Shown in pieces: positions 35,696 through 47,859 of a stretch of 64,000 nucleotides of DNA. The stretch comes from Hypholoma sublateritium FD-334 SS-4 (lineage: Eukaryota > Basidiomycota > Agaricomycetes > Agaricales > Strophariaceae), in NCBI GenBank assembly GCA_000827495.1, contig KN817547.1, positions 122,561-186,560 on the forward strand, given 5' to 3'. Positions within the stretch are counted from its first letter, which is position 1; every line of letters starts with the position of its first letter. The position numbers and the translations under genes are program-made. The notes beneath the pieces are model-generated. The model worked only from the letters and a program-made list of their open reading frames with translations, was not told the DNA's origin and searched no databases.

Positions 35696-37124
35696 GAACA
35701 TATCACAAAGTATGTGACTGTTGAGTGGACACAAACAAATTGCACTTTCATAATGGGCTATTGCACTTTTGAGGTTTTCAATATCTTGTGTCTTCTTATA
35801 TTTTTCAACCCAAGCAATAGCCTGCTTGACTTCTTGTATAAGTTCCAATAGCTGTTGTCTGTCCTTTATGATTTCCTCTGGGTCCCCTTCTTGAAATTCA
35901 AATGCTAAATTTGAAACAAAAAATCAGTTAATGCACTAATTTAAACCGAAGAATTCAAGATACATACCTACTGCTGATTTCATTTTGAATTCCTTATTAT
36001 TGCCTTCATTTACTGATTCAAATTTATGTTTGATTGAAGTGCCTGTAGACATATACTTTGTAACTGCATGCTTAAAACTCAAACATTCCTATCAAACATA
36101 CCTTCCTCTGCACTTATTATAGCAAATATTTCATCTGCAGTGATGTTAAGAAAAGCTTCATCACCACCATCCCTTGACTGGATAAATAACATTATTTCAC
36201 AAGTATTGTTGCTACTAAATTTATTTTTGATTTAGGTTGCATGAAAGTATTTGTTGAAATGACTCACAGGGTGATATTTCCATCAACTCTCCATTTTGTA
36301 AGGGATATCTTTACACAGGGCAATGTTTCAGAACTATCACCCATCATAATGTGTAGCATTAGCTCATCATTGAATTTATGAGGAGATAAACAATCAAGAA
36401 AAATATCTGAATTACTTTGTGAGATTATACAGAATTTTGCAGGTAAGCAAAGCCCACCTTTTAGAAAATGGTTTCTGCCTTCTTTAACATTGATTTTTGA
36501 AATTACTGGTAATCCAGGATGGATTTCATTGATGTGAGGTGTGTTAGTACTTGCTGATGATATTTGTTGGACCCCTGCACATTCTGCAGGAATGGACACA
36601 TCTAAATTGATGTTTTATAAATTAAACTAAAATCTTATACATTGTAAATTGTGTCTATACCATCTACTATGCTTGTAATGTGGTTTTCATCTTGGATGAC
36701 AATAGTCTTGTCTGGTTGCTGAAGTGGGACAATTTGGTTTGCACTTTTCAACAGTTCTTTGTGCTCTTTAGAAGAGGAAACATCTTCTGAACATGAAAAC
36801 AATTCAAAATCAAGGTCTGAATTAAAATACAATAGCCACACATATGCATAAACTCTCACCAGCTGATAGATTTCTCTTGATGGTAGTCCCATCCAGGAAC
36901 TCAGAGGTTTCTAGATCTGGAAATGAAATTCCTTGGTGTTCATTGGAATTGGGTACACATTCGGATGGTGGTTGTTTCAAACAGCCATCAATGGGAACTG
37001 CATCTTGAATTTCAGGTTGGTTGGTGTGGTTGGTGGTGTTCATTTTAGCTATTGGTTGGACAGTGTGCTTGGATGATAGATGTAGTAGTGTGAGTGGGAA
37101 ATGGACTTGGATGTGAACTCCATC

Positions 37125-37130
37125 CTTATA
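37125..37130 (-). promoter_or_regulatory. TATA box of TPR-CHAT copy 2
   Basis: TATAAG on minus, 82 bp before the ATG at 37043, in a block homologous to the copy 1 promoter. Confidence 0.6.
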
Positions 37131-37139
37131 AACAAATCC

Positions 37140-39179
37140 TTCAGAGACTGTACACCTCGGTGACAGCTTGTCTATGTGGTTTTAGACTTTAGTGTGACAT
37201 GCGCAGCCTGTCAGAAAGGAATCTGTATAAGGTATGTATAATATTGCATTGATATTACTCGTACTACATGTACTCGGACATGTATGCGGAAAAAATAAAT
37301 TTACGAGATTGAATCGGACTCCACCAAGCACCATTGAGACAGATGTAGTTACCGGATGTGCAGTGCGCACCGTCAATACATTTGATGCGTACAGGCACAA
37401 GCTATTAGCGGCCCAGGGCTGTCCCAATCCTATTTATTCCAAATAACTAAAGAAAGAAAGAAGCCGCCGTACAGTACTTATCGTGGGGGAAGACGGACAC
37501 AAGTATTGTACAGGTTCCTAGTACAGCAAGTTCCGACTCCCGAGTATGATCGATGGAAAATCAAATTTGAAGTCGTCCGACTCCTTCCATCAGTTGACCT
37601 GTATTAGCATGTACAGGTATTGCGATACCTGGGCCTGAACGGTCACGCTGAGGCCGGGCTCGTGAAATTTTCTGTTTCCGTGCGCTGTAGACTGTAGTAG
37701 ACGGGAGATCAAATTAATTTATGTGTTGCTCAGCACAAAGAAGAATTATACCCACAACTACACTAGGACGTAAACCTTTACCGAGGGTTGAGATAATCAG
37801 TGATCACCCACATATGGCACTCCCTAGTAGAGCGATTGCAGGAGTAAGCAAGTACGTGAAACGACACTGCCGCATAGCATCCCTCGTTTGCGCAGTCGCC
37901 GTCGCTCGCAGACCTTCGTGCCCCTAAATTGATCATTTGATGGCGAGCCGCCATATTCGCACAGCCTCCTCCTTGTACGTCGACGACGATGACGATTACA
38001 CCCGGGCGCCATCCTCCTCGCCGTGTATGTCATGCACCCGCCTGATCCCAGCGACCCCGCAGACGTCGTCCACGTGCCGCTCGCCGTCGCCTGTGCTGTC
38101 CCCCAGACTTTTCCCCGCAGAGATAACCACCGACGCCCCGTGTCCCACCTTCTAGGCCTGTCGCTTCCGGCGCCACCCACGATGTCCTCAGCGCACCCGA
38201 AGGCCTGTCATTCACTGCCCGCGTGCGCCTCCCACTTTCAGTCCGGCCTCGCGCACCTCTTTCTTGTATCATCCGCGTTTTCACATCTAGCATCTTCAAC
38301 CCCGTCTGCTCCGCGCTCTGCGTCCTCCCGGACGCCCCGCTCGCGAACTGAGGGTCCGGCAACTTCTGCACGCATGCCGACAGATACGGGTGAGCCTGCC
38401 CTATACACTGTAACACGTACCTCTTGTTCTTGCTGACGCGCGGGGCGCAGGCTGCTCGAGCTCGGATATCAGGCTAGCATTACGGAGACGGCTTCCCCCC
38501 GTCATCTAGCTGTACGGCGCCGCCCGCGTTCAGCGCCGTCGTCCGTGCGAAAGGCTTAGTGTATCCGCTCCTCGGAAGACACATTCACCGTACGCGCTGA
38601 CTGCCACCACCGTACACCGTTCTCTCCCCGGCGGAGTGGCTCCCACCGACCCCATGGATGCGGTGCACCCGTCTTCCCGCGCCATCTCTGTCTCCCCCCG
38701 AATCACGTTCTGCAGGGCACGAAGGACTACGTAATGCCGCGTGTTGGCTGGATCTACCGTCGCTCAGTACTTGGGGGCTCGCCCAAATCTCCGCGTATGC
38801 TTCCGCAGTCGGCATTCATGACTCGGAGGTGTGCCATGAACTACGAGCATAGCCGAGATGTCGAGGAACGTGGTGGCGCACTTGCGCGAGAAAGTACTGA
38901 ATTTATTCCAGTCTCACCGCCGAGTCTGCTACGCGTTCAAGCCAAAGGCGAATCAACCAGGCGTGTACGAAGGCATTCAGCGAGGTGGACATGCCGCCAT
39001 GTGAATTTGATCGACCGCCCATAGAACCGTCAATTCCTCTTCGAACCGCAACCGTAGGATGACGCAACTTGCACTGCTCGACAGAAAAATAATATGAGCG
39101 ACCTCGATTAGATCCGAAGACCGATGGAAACTATTCGCTACTACATCGCCGCAGATCTGGTCTGGCCGAGTACGAGGAT
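37140..39179. repeat. Gene-free outer part of the right arm
   Basis: 37140-37900 mirrors 19700-20340 (upstream region of the CHAT gene). 37925-38640 mirrors 18350-19590 (GC-rich debris with the Asp-codon core at 37925-38010). 38680-39180 mirrors 17075-17600 and also resembles 12240-12380. No intact gene is supported. Confidence 0.55.
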
Positions 39180-39279
39180 GATACAGTTGGTGTATTTGGT
39201 CCTCCACACATCGCCTCCGCCAAGCCCCTCTGCGCGCTCTGGAGATTTGCGATCCCGGTGCCGCGAATGTCAACGATGG

Positions 39280-41250
39280 GGCTGCACGCCCCGCCCAGTC
39301 CCCGCCGTCTCGTTGATGCTCTCCGGGACCCCGCCCACAGCTGAACCCACCATTGTCACCGTCTCTCGCCCTGCATACCGCGTGCGTCCCATCACAGAAT
39401 CCTGCCCCGTGTGCGCACTCCGCTGCGCCCGCGCTCCCCCACCCGCGAGCTGCACGCCTCCCCCGCCCCCCATCGGAGTGTCACATCCGCTGCTCGCGAT
39501 TCTGTCCTCGGCCCCGCCCCGTCCGCTCCTGTGCAACTCCACTCGGCCTCCGCGGCCCAGCTCGCAGCGCAAGTCGCTTTCGGCGCCCTCCGCGCGCACC
39601 TCCACCGCGGAGTCCAGCCTCACGCCGCCTCCGCCCGTGCCCCTACATACGCTCCCACTCCGTCGTGTCTGCGACGTCGTCGCCCGCTCGCCCGGATCGC
39701 TGCGCATGTCCAGCCGCCTCCTCCTCGTCCCACTCCCATCGCCATGACGCCGTGCATACGGCCCGTACTTATTCGTTCACTGTCGTGATCGTGCGCGCTC
39801 GCCGCTGCCGCATCCACAACGTGGATGTCCCGCCCACAACCCCGATGGCACGATAGCGCGCACGTATTCAGGCGCATGCGCCATCCTGCGCGCGAATATG
39901 CACACAGGTGCAGACGGGCATGAGCGTGATTATCAACGCGTGGTATGCAGGCGGCGGATGACGTGCGGAATGCTGGTTCGCGGGTTGGGTGCGAGACAGC
40001 GCGACTAAGTAGAAAGACGCGCCGTAGGCCAAGAATAGAACAGCATTCGATACGGACCGCGATGTTCGCACGGCCTCTTGTTCGACGACGACGACAACGA
40101 TGCGTGTCGGCAAGAACGCTGCCAGCGGCTACAGCACAACAACCAGAGCTCCGCCGCCGTCGCTCTCGCTGTCCACACACATGCCGCCCATGGTCTCCGC
40201 GCGCTGGGCCCACAGACTCTGTTCGCGTCAGACGCCGCCAGCCGCTCTCGCATCTGACATCCCCCGCACCGCAGCTATTATCCCACCTACACAAGATTTC
40301 AAATTTCAACTCCATCGCGTCCGTAAGCCTGGTGCGCAGTCGCAGTCTCGCGCACAGCGCGACGTGGCGACGGGCCATTCCTCGCTGTACTACGCCGCGC
40401 CGCGCCGCCCCCCCCCCCCCCCCCCTGAAGCTCTCTGCGCGCTGGGAACCCTCGCATGCGCATGACTGCTCACGCACTGGAGACGCCCGCAGCCGGCAGC
40501 ACCGCCGACCCCCGCCCGCCGTCTCGTCGCCCGCGTCGCTCCCCTTGCTTTGCATGCGCCCGCCGGCCGTGCGGGATACTATGTGCTCACGGCACCTCTG
40601 CGCCCTCCTTGCTCGACCGGCCATCGCGCACGTCCCCATAACTTACGACCGCACGCACGCTCTGTGCACCTCCATCGCCGGATGCAGCACTGGTGCGACG
40701 GAGAGCACCCACGTCGTTTTATCTATCTCTGTTCCACCCTGAATTCTATCTCTGTTGGTCCCGCTGCCTCCGTCTGTCGCTGCTTGTGCTGATCCACGCA
40801 GATTTGCAGGCCCTCGCGCCCTTCTCCCGCCCGCGCCCGCCCTCCTGCACCGTTCGTGTCCACATCGCTTCCTCGTCCCTCCGCCCGCGCACTGCTCCTC
40901 GCCTCGCCGCCGGCACGCGATGCCTCCTCATTCCGGACATCGGTACCAACTTACGATGTATTTCCTGCTCGCAGGCCGGACTGCTGAACGGCGCTGTCCG
41001 GTGCACTCCGCGCGACTGAAAAACTGGGCTTATTCCAGCCGCTGCTCTCTGCTCCTCCGCGAAGCTGCGTCTGCAGTGTGCACATAGGTCAGCGGATTCG
41101 GGTAAGGCTGCCTTCATACGCTCTGCCTGCCTGCTCAGCGCTGACGCACGCGGCGCTCAGGCTGCTCGTGCCCGGGTTACGCGGCTGCCCACGCACGAGG
41201 ACTCGATAAAGAACGGCGCCGCAGACAGTAGGCTGCACCGCCGCCCACGC
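39280..41250 (+). repeat. Dispersed repeat, copy R2
   Basis: Direct partner of R1 (28845-31080). It contains a run of 17 C at 40408-40424, likely a slippage or assembly-prone site. It sits immediately outside the right arm of the inverted duplication. Confidence 0.65.
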
Positions 41251-42720
41251 ACCGCGCTTCCTGCAGGCGCCTTTACACGTCGTTCCCACACAGGCATCGG
41301 GCGTCCGCGCACTAGCGTCACCGCGTCACGGCTGAGAATAGCGCTGCATACGTTCCCGACCGCGCGGCGCGGCGCATCGCCCATTACGCGCGCTACCGTC
41401 TTACAACATGCACGCCCCGCTCTCGCGCAGCGGACCTCTGTGTATCCCAAGCGCACCGGTTTTTTTCGCTGACCCAACCCACGCGGAGCGTTTGCACAGC
41501 TCCGCGCATACCCCGAGGTAGTTTCACGCGTACAAGCAGCGGCAGGCCCAGAAGAGACCTCGCAGCGCCGCGGCGACAACGACGACGAAGGAAACACGCC
41601 CTCACCCGCCGCGTTCGTCTGCAAGGATTGGGCGCGCGCCGCCCAGCCGGTCGACGATGATGATGCCGACGTCGGGCTTCAACGCGAATGGATGCATCCA
41701 CAGCGGCGTCGCGAGGCGCAACATGCGCTCCATCCAATTCCCTGTCTGATGCGGGTTGTCGTCGAACTCTCGAGCCTCCGCACCGTATAGCGTCGAGACG
41801 GCGAGCCGAACGAGGAGCGCGGAGGCTTTTTCCTGCTTCGCTTCCGTGGTCGCGGATGTTCGAAAGCGTAGAGGGTATTAGGGGTGGCGAAGGGAGCGGC
41901 GGGCCGTAGCTCGGCGACGGGGTGGGCATGAGGACGCTGTGGAAGCCTGCAGGGACCAGTGGACGAAATTGGAGATAGGAACAAAACAACTCCGGAACGG
42001 TCCCCGCTGGCAAACCATGACCTAGCCAGCGGGGCTGAGGCATGTGCGTAGGTCAGCGTGCGCAAGTGCGGGCGGGGCGATCGATGGTGCAGCAGCGCGG
42101 AGAGCGGGGTCGGCGAGTCCTGGGCCTTGTGTTGTCGCCGTTGGCGACGTTCTTGGAGCGACGTTCTCGGAGCGACGTTCTTGGAGCGGACGACGCCCGT
42201 CGTCGACGAACAAGAACTCGTGCACATATCGCTCCCCACCGTCAAAATCTGTTCCGTTCCCGGCTCATGGCGCATGCATAGGTAGTACGTACGATGGGCC
42301 TCGCGCGCCTCGCGCCTCCCGCAGCGCGAGGCCCTGATACATAAATTGTCACCACCGGCCTGTGCGTACCACGCACGCACAAGCCACGCACACTTCCTGT
42401 GGCCCTGTGCACCGGATCCAATGTTCTCAGCAGTACCACACTAATGCAAGTGCTTCACAATCTGTAGTAGATAGTGAAAATGAGTCTGTCACTGCGTTTC
42501 GCGCCGTGGAAGCACCGTTCGACAGCGCTGACGGAGGCGGCTGAAGGCGCTGGCGCGGTGGGTGCACCAATTTCACGCAGGCGCAGGGAGGCGCCGCCGG
42601 GCTATTTCGGGCACTTCGTACATCCGCGCTGTAATCTTACTCCGTGGATTCAATTGTGCGGGCACGCGTTTGCGTATCTTATGTATGCAGTACTCACTCA
42701 GTTAATATGAAAGTGCTGAC
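41250..42720. repeat. Further GC-rich repeat debris
   Basis: 41500-41640 resembles 26900-27030. 42030-42290 carries the Asp-codon core in the orientation opposite to R2, with an internal triplication of TTCTTGGAGCGACG-like 14-mers at about 42150-42192. No gene is supported. Confidence 0.5.
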
Positions 42721-42828
42721 GGTTGTGGAAAGAACACAAAAATGTCATTAAATTAGATATTACTTCGTCTTGAAGGGCGTTAATAGTAATCCGGCCCGGT
42801 TGGGCCTACGCGGCCTGGCGTATTATTA

Positions 42829-45546
42829 TCAAGTCAGTATTCTACAAAACGTGGATGTACTACCTCTGCACGGGAAAAAGATATTAGGGAGCTCTGCCCA
42901 TAATCCAAAAACAATAACCAGAGCCCATGATGCCAACATAACCAGCAGAAATATGTGGTGCTCAACTCGCACGGGGTTATACCGGGGTTCCCAACGCTTG
43001 ACGATATATGGAAGGAAAGCAACTGCGAAACACCAAACCAAAAGGACAAACTCCATGACAAGACCAGCTATCAGAATGTGAAATTGAACAGCCATTTCAG
43101 GCTTGTCGCGATTCCGTAAAATCTTCACGATCCCACCAGTGCGGAAGACGATCCACCACCACGTTGCTGCATGATTGGTGAGCTACGCATGCCAAAACGA
43201 GAGAATAAATCACTTGCCTAAGCTATATGTAGCCTTGGCTCCTGGGAGCGTGTGAGTCTTAGACAAATTATCTAAATCGGAAACTTACCATCGAGTATAT
43301 GGGTGGAATAATCAGTATAAAAGAACCATGCTCCTGGGCTTTCCGCATCGCTTTTTAGAAGCCCAATCAAATTCATTCTAGCAGCTATGATCAGAGAGAA
43401 TATCTATCAATCAAATAGAAGGAACGTACCCCACCATACTGATACTCCCCAAAATGACCATGTAGTCTGTAACTGGCTCGTCTAACCTGGAATGGTGAAA
43501 GATGATCCCTAGCCAAGTCAGTGTGCTGAGAATCCAGTATCCTTTAACTGATATCCAAGGCAAGTTCCTCCTTTTGAGAAACCACCATTCGGGCCACCTG
43601 CGGAAGTACCAATCCATTGACCCTGGAAATGTACAATCCAGAGCAGTTGAAAAGACAGCCCTTTCAATTTCATCTCAGTTAAATCTGTTGTTGCACCCGA
43701 AAAATGATATCTTACCAGTTAGTGACAATGCAAATGTAGGTCACCCATGCCACACTGTCAGGAGACTTCATCTCTGTAGGCACGATTGACCAGCCTCCCC
43801 AATGTCCAAGGACTATGATCGTTATTACCCTGCACACTCGGTTGACTGTCAAAATTGCAATAAGGTGCTGCTGAGCATCCGGAGTCAATGATGATGGCTG
43901 GGTGAGAGTGCGTTTAACCTTAGATGACGCCGTCAATTGGTCCTCATTTATACGCAGATGCAGATGTGGGAAAGACTCGGAAGGGCCAGTCTCGGCGTTT
44001 GATGGATTATTCCGCTGTTTATCAAGTGATTCTTTATGTGCTGGTAATCCCTCGTAAGGCTCCAACCGTACCGTATCCATATATGGCCGCATTCCTTTGA
44101 AAGCTTGCACAATTTCGGAAAAGCTAGATGGAGATTTCAGGTTCATCGGGAAAGTACTTTGTGGGATGGCATTATTGCTTGGTTGTGGCTGCGTTATCGG
44201 TGGCAAGCTGACAACGGCGGGTTTAGATGTGGTCCTATCTTCATGCTGGAGAAGGTCTTTCATCACAGGTATATCTGTGCTCTCCTTAGTGATTTGTTCT
44301 AGACCAGCTGTCTCCTTTGATTTCTGATCAATAACGGATGGAGCGCTGAAAATCTCCACGGCGGTTGCACCCAAATCGTCAGGCCCCCCTGTGTCAACTG
44401 AATTGGACAGTTGCATTGTGTCTATTGTGACGTCAACACCCGCTTGAAGGTCAAGTGGTTGCAAAGAATTGATCCCTTCCCAGATCCAGGAACACGAAGA
44501 TGACTCAAGGGCATCCTTTTGCATTTGAAGAACCGACAGTAGCATCTCCAAATCTTCACTTTTCTGATAGAGCTGGTGGCGAAAGGACAATGCCAGAGAA
44601 ATGTCCAGACAAACCTCCAGCCACTGATGGCTGATAGTTGGTATGAGCGCCAGGGCGTGAGTGAAAAAAAAAATTGCTTCGTGCAAATCATCCTTGCACC
44701 CGAATGCCCAGAATCTTCTCTGAAGTGACCGCCCAAGCCTTGCGTCATACACGGCTTTTGCAACGTCGGGCTCCGCCGAAGCTTGGGCTGAGTTTCGGTA
44801 TTTTCTCAGGCAACCTATTGGTAGTGTAGGTTCGAAGAGTTGACGTTTCTTGGGCAAATTCGGAAGTGCAAAGTCAATGTTTAGTATCCGGAATGGATGC
44901 CCGTGGAGCAGCATAGGCTGTGATCCGGTAGGCAGTTGAGTGTAGCGACCCTCTCGAAGAGTATGCATAAGTTCAGTGAGCATAGTGCAACGCTCTTCAC
45001 AGCTTTGTTTGAATCCAAAAAGGAATTCCTGTAGAAATCCGTGGCTGTATTTCAAGGCTTGAACAACAGAAGCTGATTCTTCCTCTGAGGGAAACAATTC
45101 TTTAGGCTCAAAATATACTAGCCCTTCGTTACCAGGCATCAGGTCAGATCCAATATCCACCGAGACACCAGACTCACCGCTTTGTTCACATATATCATTC
45201 ACTGCGCAAATATCATGCAAGATTTCACTTGCGTTTTGGTCTAACGAGGCACATGATGCCCAATTTCTGTCGCTTGATACAGCCACTTTCGCGTCCGGTT
45301 TCTGTTCCACGCCTAGTTAGAGACTGGTTTAGAGTCGGGTCAAATTTACTCACCTGTTCTAGAAGAAACGTTGTCACGATATCCGATAATCGCTGGTGGG
45401 TATCGTCCTGATAAAACATATTATGTAAACGAACATGGATATAATAACAAGCTAATTACACTCACATATACAATGCCTAGGTCTTTGGAATCATCACTGC
45501 TATTAGTAGCAGTGGATGTATTTCTGTCACCGTCGCACTGGGACAT
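42829..45546 (-). CDS. TPR-containing multi-span membrane protein, six exons
   Basis: Exons 45546-45466, 45407-45354, 45301-43716, 43660-43430, 43377-43289 and 43166-42829 close to 792 residues with GT-AG introns of 58, 52, 55, 52 and 122 bp. The soluble N-terminal two thirds include a TPR-like pair (GRSLQRRFWAFGCKDDLHEA; then ALSFRHQLYQKSEDLEM), similar in style to the TPRs of CHAT-type proteins, followed by a Ser/Pro-rich linker. The last 250 residues hold about five hydrophobic segments (VITIIVLGHWGGW, ILSTLTWLGIIF, YMVILGSISMV, LIAGLVMEFVLLVWCFAVAF, FLLVMLASWALVIVFGLW), so it is probably anchored in a membrane with TPRs facing one side. I do not recognise a named family or function. The second acceptor (after GTGGAACAG) and the third were chosen because they are the only ones that keep the frame. 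Confidence 0.78.
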
Positions 45547-45561
45547 GGAAGTTGGAGGAGA

Positions 45562-45568
45562 ATATATA
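45562..45568 (-). promoter_or_regulatory. TATA-like element before the TPR/membrane gene
   Basis: CTTATATAT on minus about 16 bp before the ATG. This is too close for a normal leader, so either the start codon is further downstream or the match is incidental. Confidence 0.25.
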
Positions 45569-45569
45569 A

Positions 45570-46024
45570 GGCCGTAGGGCCGGTTGACACCGGCATAGCC
45601 CGCTACCCCTTGGTTAGAGAAAAACCAAACACACTAACCGGATATTAGAGAGAAATACTTGAGCTGGCGCAGCCCNGACGTACTGACGTACGTCCGGGGT
45701 GCGCGCTCTGAGCAAGGCGAGCCGCGATATTGGAATTTTGACTACCAAACACCAGGGCATATTATATTAATCTCGAGTGGAAAGTTGGCTAGAAGAAAGT
45801 TAATTTTGATTATATAGGTACTATATATCTCATATTGGGTTTCTTGCTCCTAATCTACAGATATTGGGAGGATGCCTTTCGAATATCTATGCCTGCTGGC
45901 AGCTGTGTTCACGACGTGTGGGACGAACGAAATCTCCGAGACGTGATCGCGAGAAAAGGAATCCATAAAAGGAAAAAATGAAATGGCCCGCCAATTTTGT
46001 TCAGGGTCCACATTCTAAGACCCA
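45570..46024. other. Intergenic, short palindromes, one N
   Basis: Contains CCGGTTGACACCGG-type and GACGTACTGACGTACGTC palindromic strings at about 45580-45700 and an N at 45676. This may be the end of a small DNA element, but no matching second terminus was found. Confidence 0.3.
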
Positions 46025-47626
46025 CTACCTAAAGGTAGCGGGGATATTTTCTGAGCCTTGCAACCTGGGTAACTCTGAGTGCGAGAATAGCGAAGAAAGA
46101 GATGTGGAGGGTAATCCTAAGGGAGAGGGCGACAAACTTGAAGGTGGCGGGGGTGATGCAGATTGTCCATGTTGAGAGTTAATCTGGAAGAAATCTACAT
46201 CACGATCCTGCAAACCCACTGTCACATCTTTTCCAGGAAATAACTGGTTCCAAACGTCTTCCGCTAGCCTTATCTTGATGGTCCTGATAAACAAACACTG
46301 ATTCCGCAGAGAGCTGACCTGCGGTTCATCCTCTCTGCCTGCAAGGTCGTCGTTCTCGTCCTCCGGGCCAATTTTGGCCCGCACCGTACCCTGGTAGTCC
46401 CACGCGTACCGCGCACCTGCCGATTGCGACCCAGAGTGTACAGAATAGTTGTTCTCGACCAAATTCATCTTGACCGTGCATTCTCTTGAGGTGTTTTGGA
46501 ATGTGGCTATCGCCCACGACACACTTTTGTGGCAGTTGTACACGATGGAGAGATCGCCGTTTTTGAATCGGCGGCCGCGAATGTTGTTGGCATACGCATA
46601 AAGAGCAGGCCCGCTTTGAACTATGTAGTCAAAAAGCTTCTCCGTGTTGGCGAGGTGTTCACAGTGAGCGCCCTGGGGAAGCATCAAGAGAGCCCCCTCT
46701 TCAGTGTCTGTGTCACATCCGAATGCCGCGATTGTCCTTCAAAATAGAAACTGTTCAGGTAGTTTTATTTCATACTGAATAGACAACTAACCGTGAAGAT
46801 GTGCTATCAAGTGATTTCCTGTATATCCCAGGTGCGGCTAGAAAATTTCCGGCGCTGAACTGCTTGAATTCTATGATATCGTCGTCGTTGAATGGTGTCT
46901 GAATGGCGGGAGTGCTTGCACCGGACGTCAGGGTGTTCCCGAATACATTGTTGTGGAGGACATCAAAGCTCCCTGCACTGGTGAGCTTCCCAACGCTTCC
47001 AGGATGAAGACCTTCCCGCCGGTCTGCTTTCGATAGCCGTGCATTGGGCTGGGGTATGTAGAGCGGAGTGCCGTAGTTTCCATCACCGAGCTCGCGATAA
47101 AGCTCGGCGCCACTTTTTATTTTGAGCCGCCTTAGGGGTACGGCAGGTTCAACAATCGGGTGCTCCCCTCTCTGTTTTGGAGATCTTAGTCAGAATATGT
47201 ATTGTGCGTCATATATATATCTCACATTGGCAGTACTTTGCTCGTCTAGCGTTGTGGCTGCAGCGGCGTTTAAAGTTAGAATCACGGTCACGGTGATGGC
47301 AAGCGGATTTAAACTACTCACGCAGGTTGAAATGCTCAAGATTATCATTCTGATAATTCAGGGTTGGCTGCAAAGCAATGGAATCGCCTTGATTTAGGCC
47401 ATGTCCAACATTTCCGTAGTACGATCCGAGAACGTTGACAATCGTTGGGTTAGTCAAAGCCACATGCGTAGAGCCGGCAAAAAATGTGCTGTAATTATTA
47501 TTTCTAATTAGAAAGTTGATTTAATGATACAGGAAGATTGGCGACGCACCCATGGCGTCCTGCGCTGTCGGCAGCAGGGGTTATCTGAGAAATAAGGGAT
47601 GATGTGCGAGATTCATTCTCCATCAT
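46025..47626 (-). CDS. Unknown basidiomycete-type protein, five exons, 455 residues
   Basis: Exons 47626-47550, 47488-47322, 47257-47226, 47171-46792 and 46736-46025, with introns of 61, 64, 54 and 55 bp; all phases close. I do not recognise a named domain. The N-terminus has a glycine- and asparagine-rich string (FFAGSTHVALTNPTIVNVLG, then YYGNVGHG) that recalls the leader preceding NACHT domains in basidiomycete NLRs. The middle (about residues 260-400) looks like a compact beta-rich domain with W-A-I-A-T-F-Q-N and CLFIRTIKIRL; the C-terminus is a low-complexity Ser/Pro tail. There is no signal peptide or membrane span. Context, between a TPR/membrane gene and NLR debris, fits an accessory recognition or effector role, but that is inference only. 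Confidence 0.72.
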
Positions 47627-47696
47627 AGTTCAGGCGTGAGGCAAGTGCGGTGGAAGAATGAGATTTGAGCGCTTGAGCTCTCTGAGCGTGTTCGTG

Positions 47697-47704
47697 GTAT
47701 ATAA
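47697..47704 (-). promoter_or_regulatory. Possible TATA box of the 455-residue gene
   Basis: TATATA (palindromic) about 70-75 bp upstream of the ATG at 47626, matching the spacing seen at other genes in the window. Confidence 0.4.
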
Positions 47705-47859
47705 GTGCATACATGCAGTCGATGGAATAGCCTCCACGACAATTTCATTTGACGGTGCAGGCGGTGTACCACAGCTTACCATGCAATTTGCACACCATTG
47801 CACTTCTTGAGGCTGTTCTACCAGTATTTCCGACCACCGAATAGATACCACAGCCTCCC

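Larger units (their letters stand above)
31996..37043 (-). pseudogene. TPR-CHAT caspase-fold protease, copy 2, split by a transposon
   Basis: Paralogue of 20458-24841. Main parts on minus: exon 1 37043-36860, exon 2 about 36785-36660, exon 3 about 36600-36270, two small exons near 36180-35950, TPR exon 35904-33674, and a CHAT exon in two pieces, 33614-33436 and 32657-31996. It has eight 45-residue TPR units instead of ten. Both CHAT residues are kept (HFACHG; FSACQT). The CHAT exon is interrupted between the E-K-F codons and the next A-A-S codons by a 778-bp element flanked by 8-bp direct repeats. Outside it the frame is clean and, unlike copy 1, exon 3 is open, so the break is recent. Unless the insert is spliced out, no full protease is made. 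Confidence 0.85.
29560..39180 (-). repeat. Right arm of large diverged inverted duplication
   Basis: Reverse-complement partner of 17075-26570, with pairs listed there. It differs from the left arm by about 0.9 kb of extra repeat sequence (30400-31290, part of R1), by a hAT-like insertion in the CHAT gene, and by two fewer TPR units. Homology stops near 39175, just after GAGTACGAGGATG, the mirror of 17078. Confidence 0.8.

Noticed and set aside
41393..42380. Overlapping frames of 216 and 233 codons on minus
   Set aside because: Mutually overlapping, Arg/Pro-rich, inside dispersed repeat debris.
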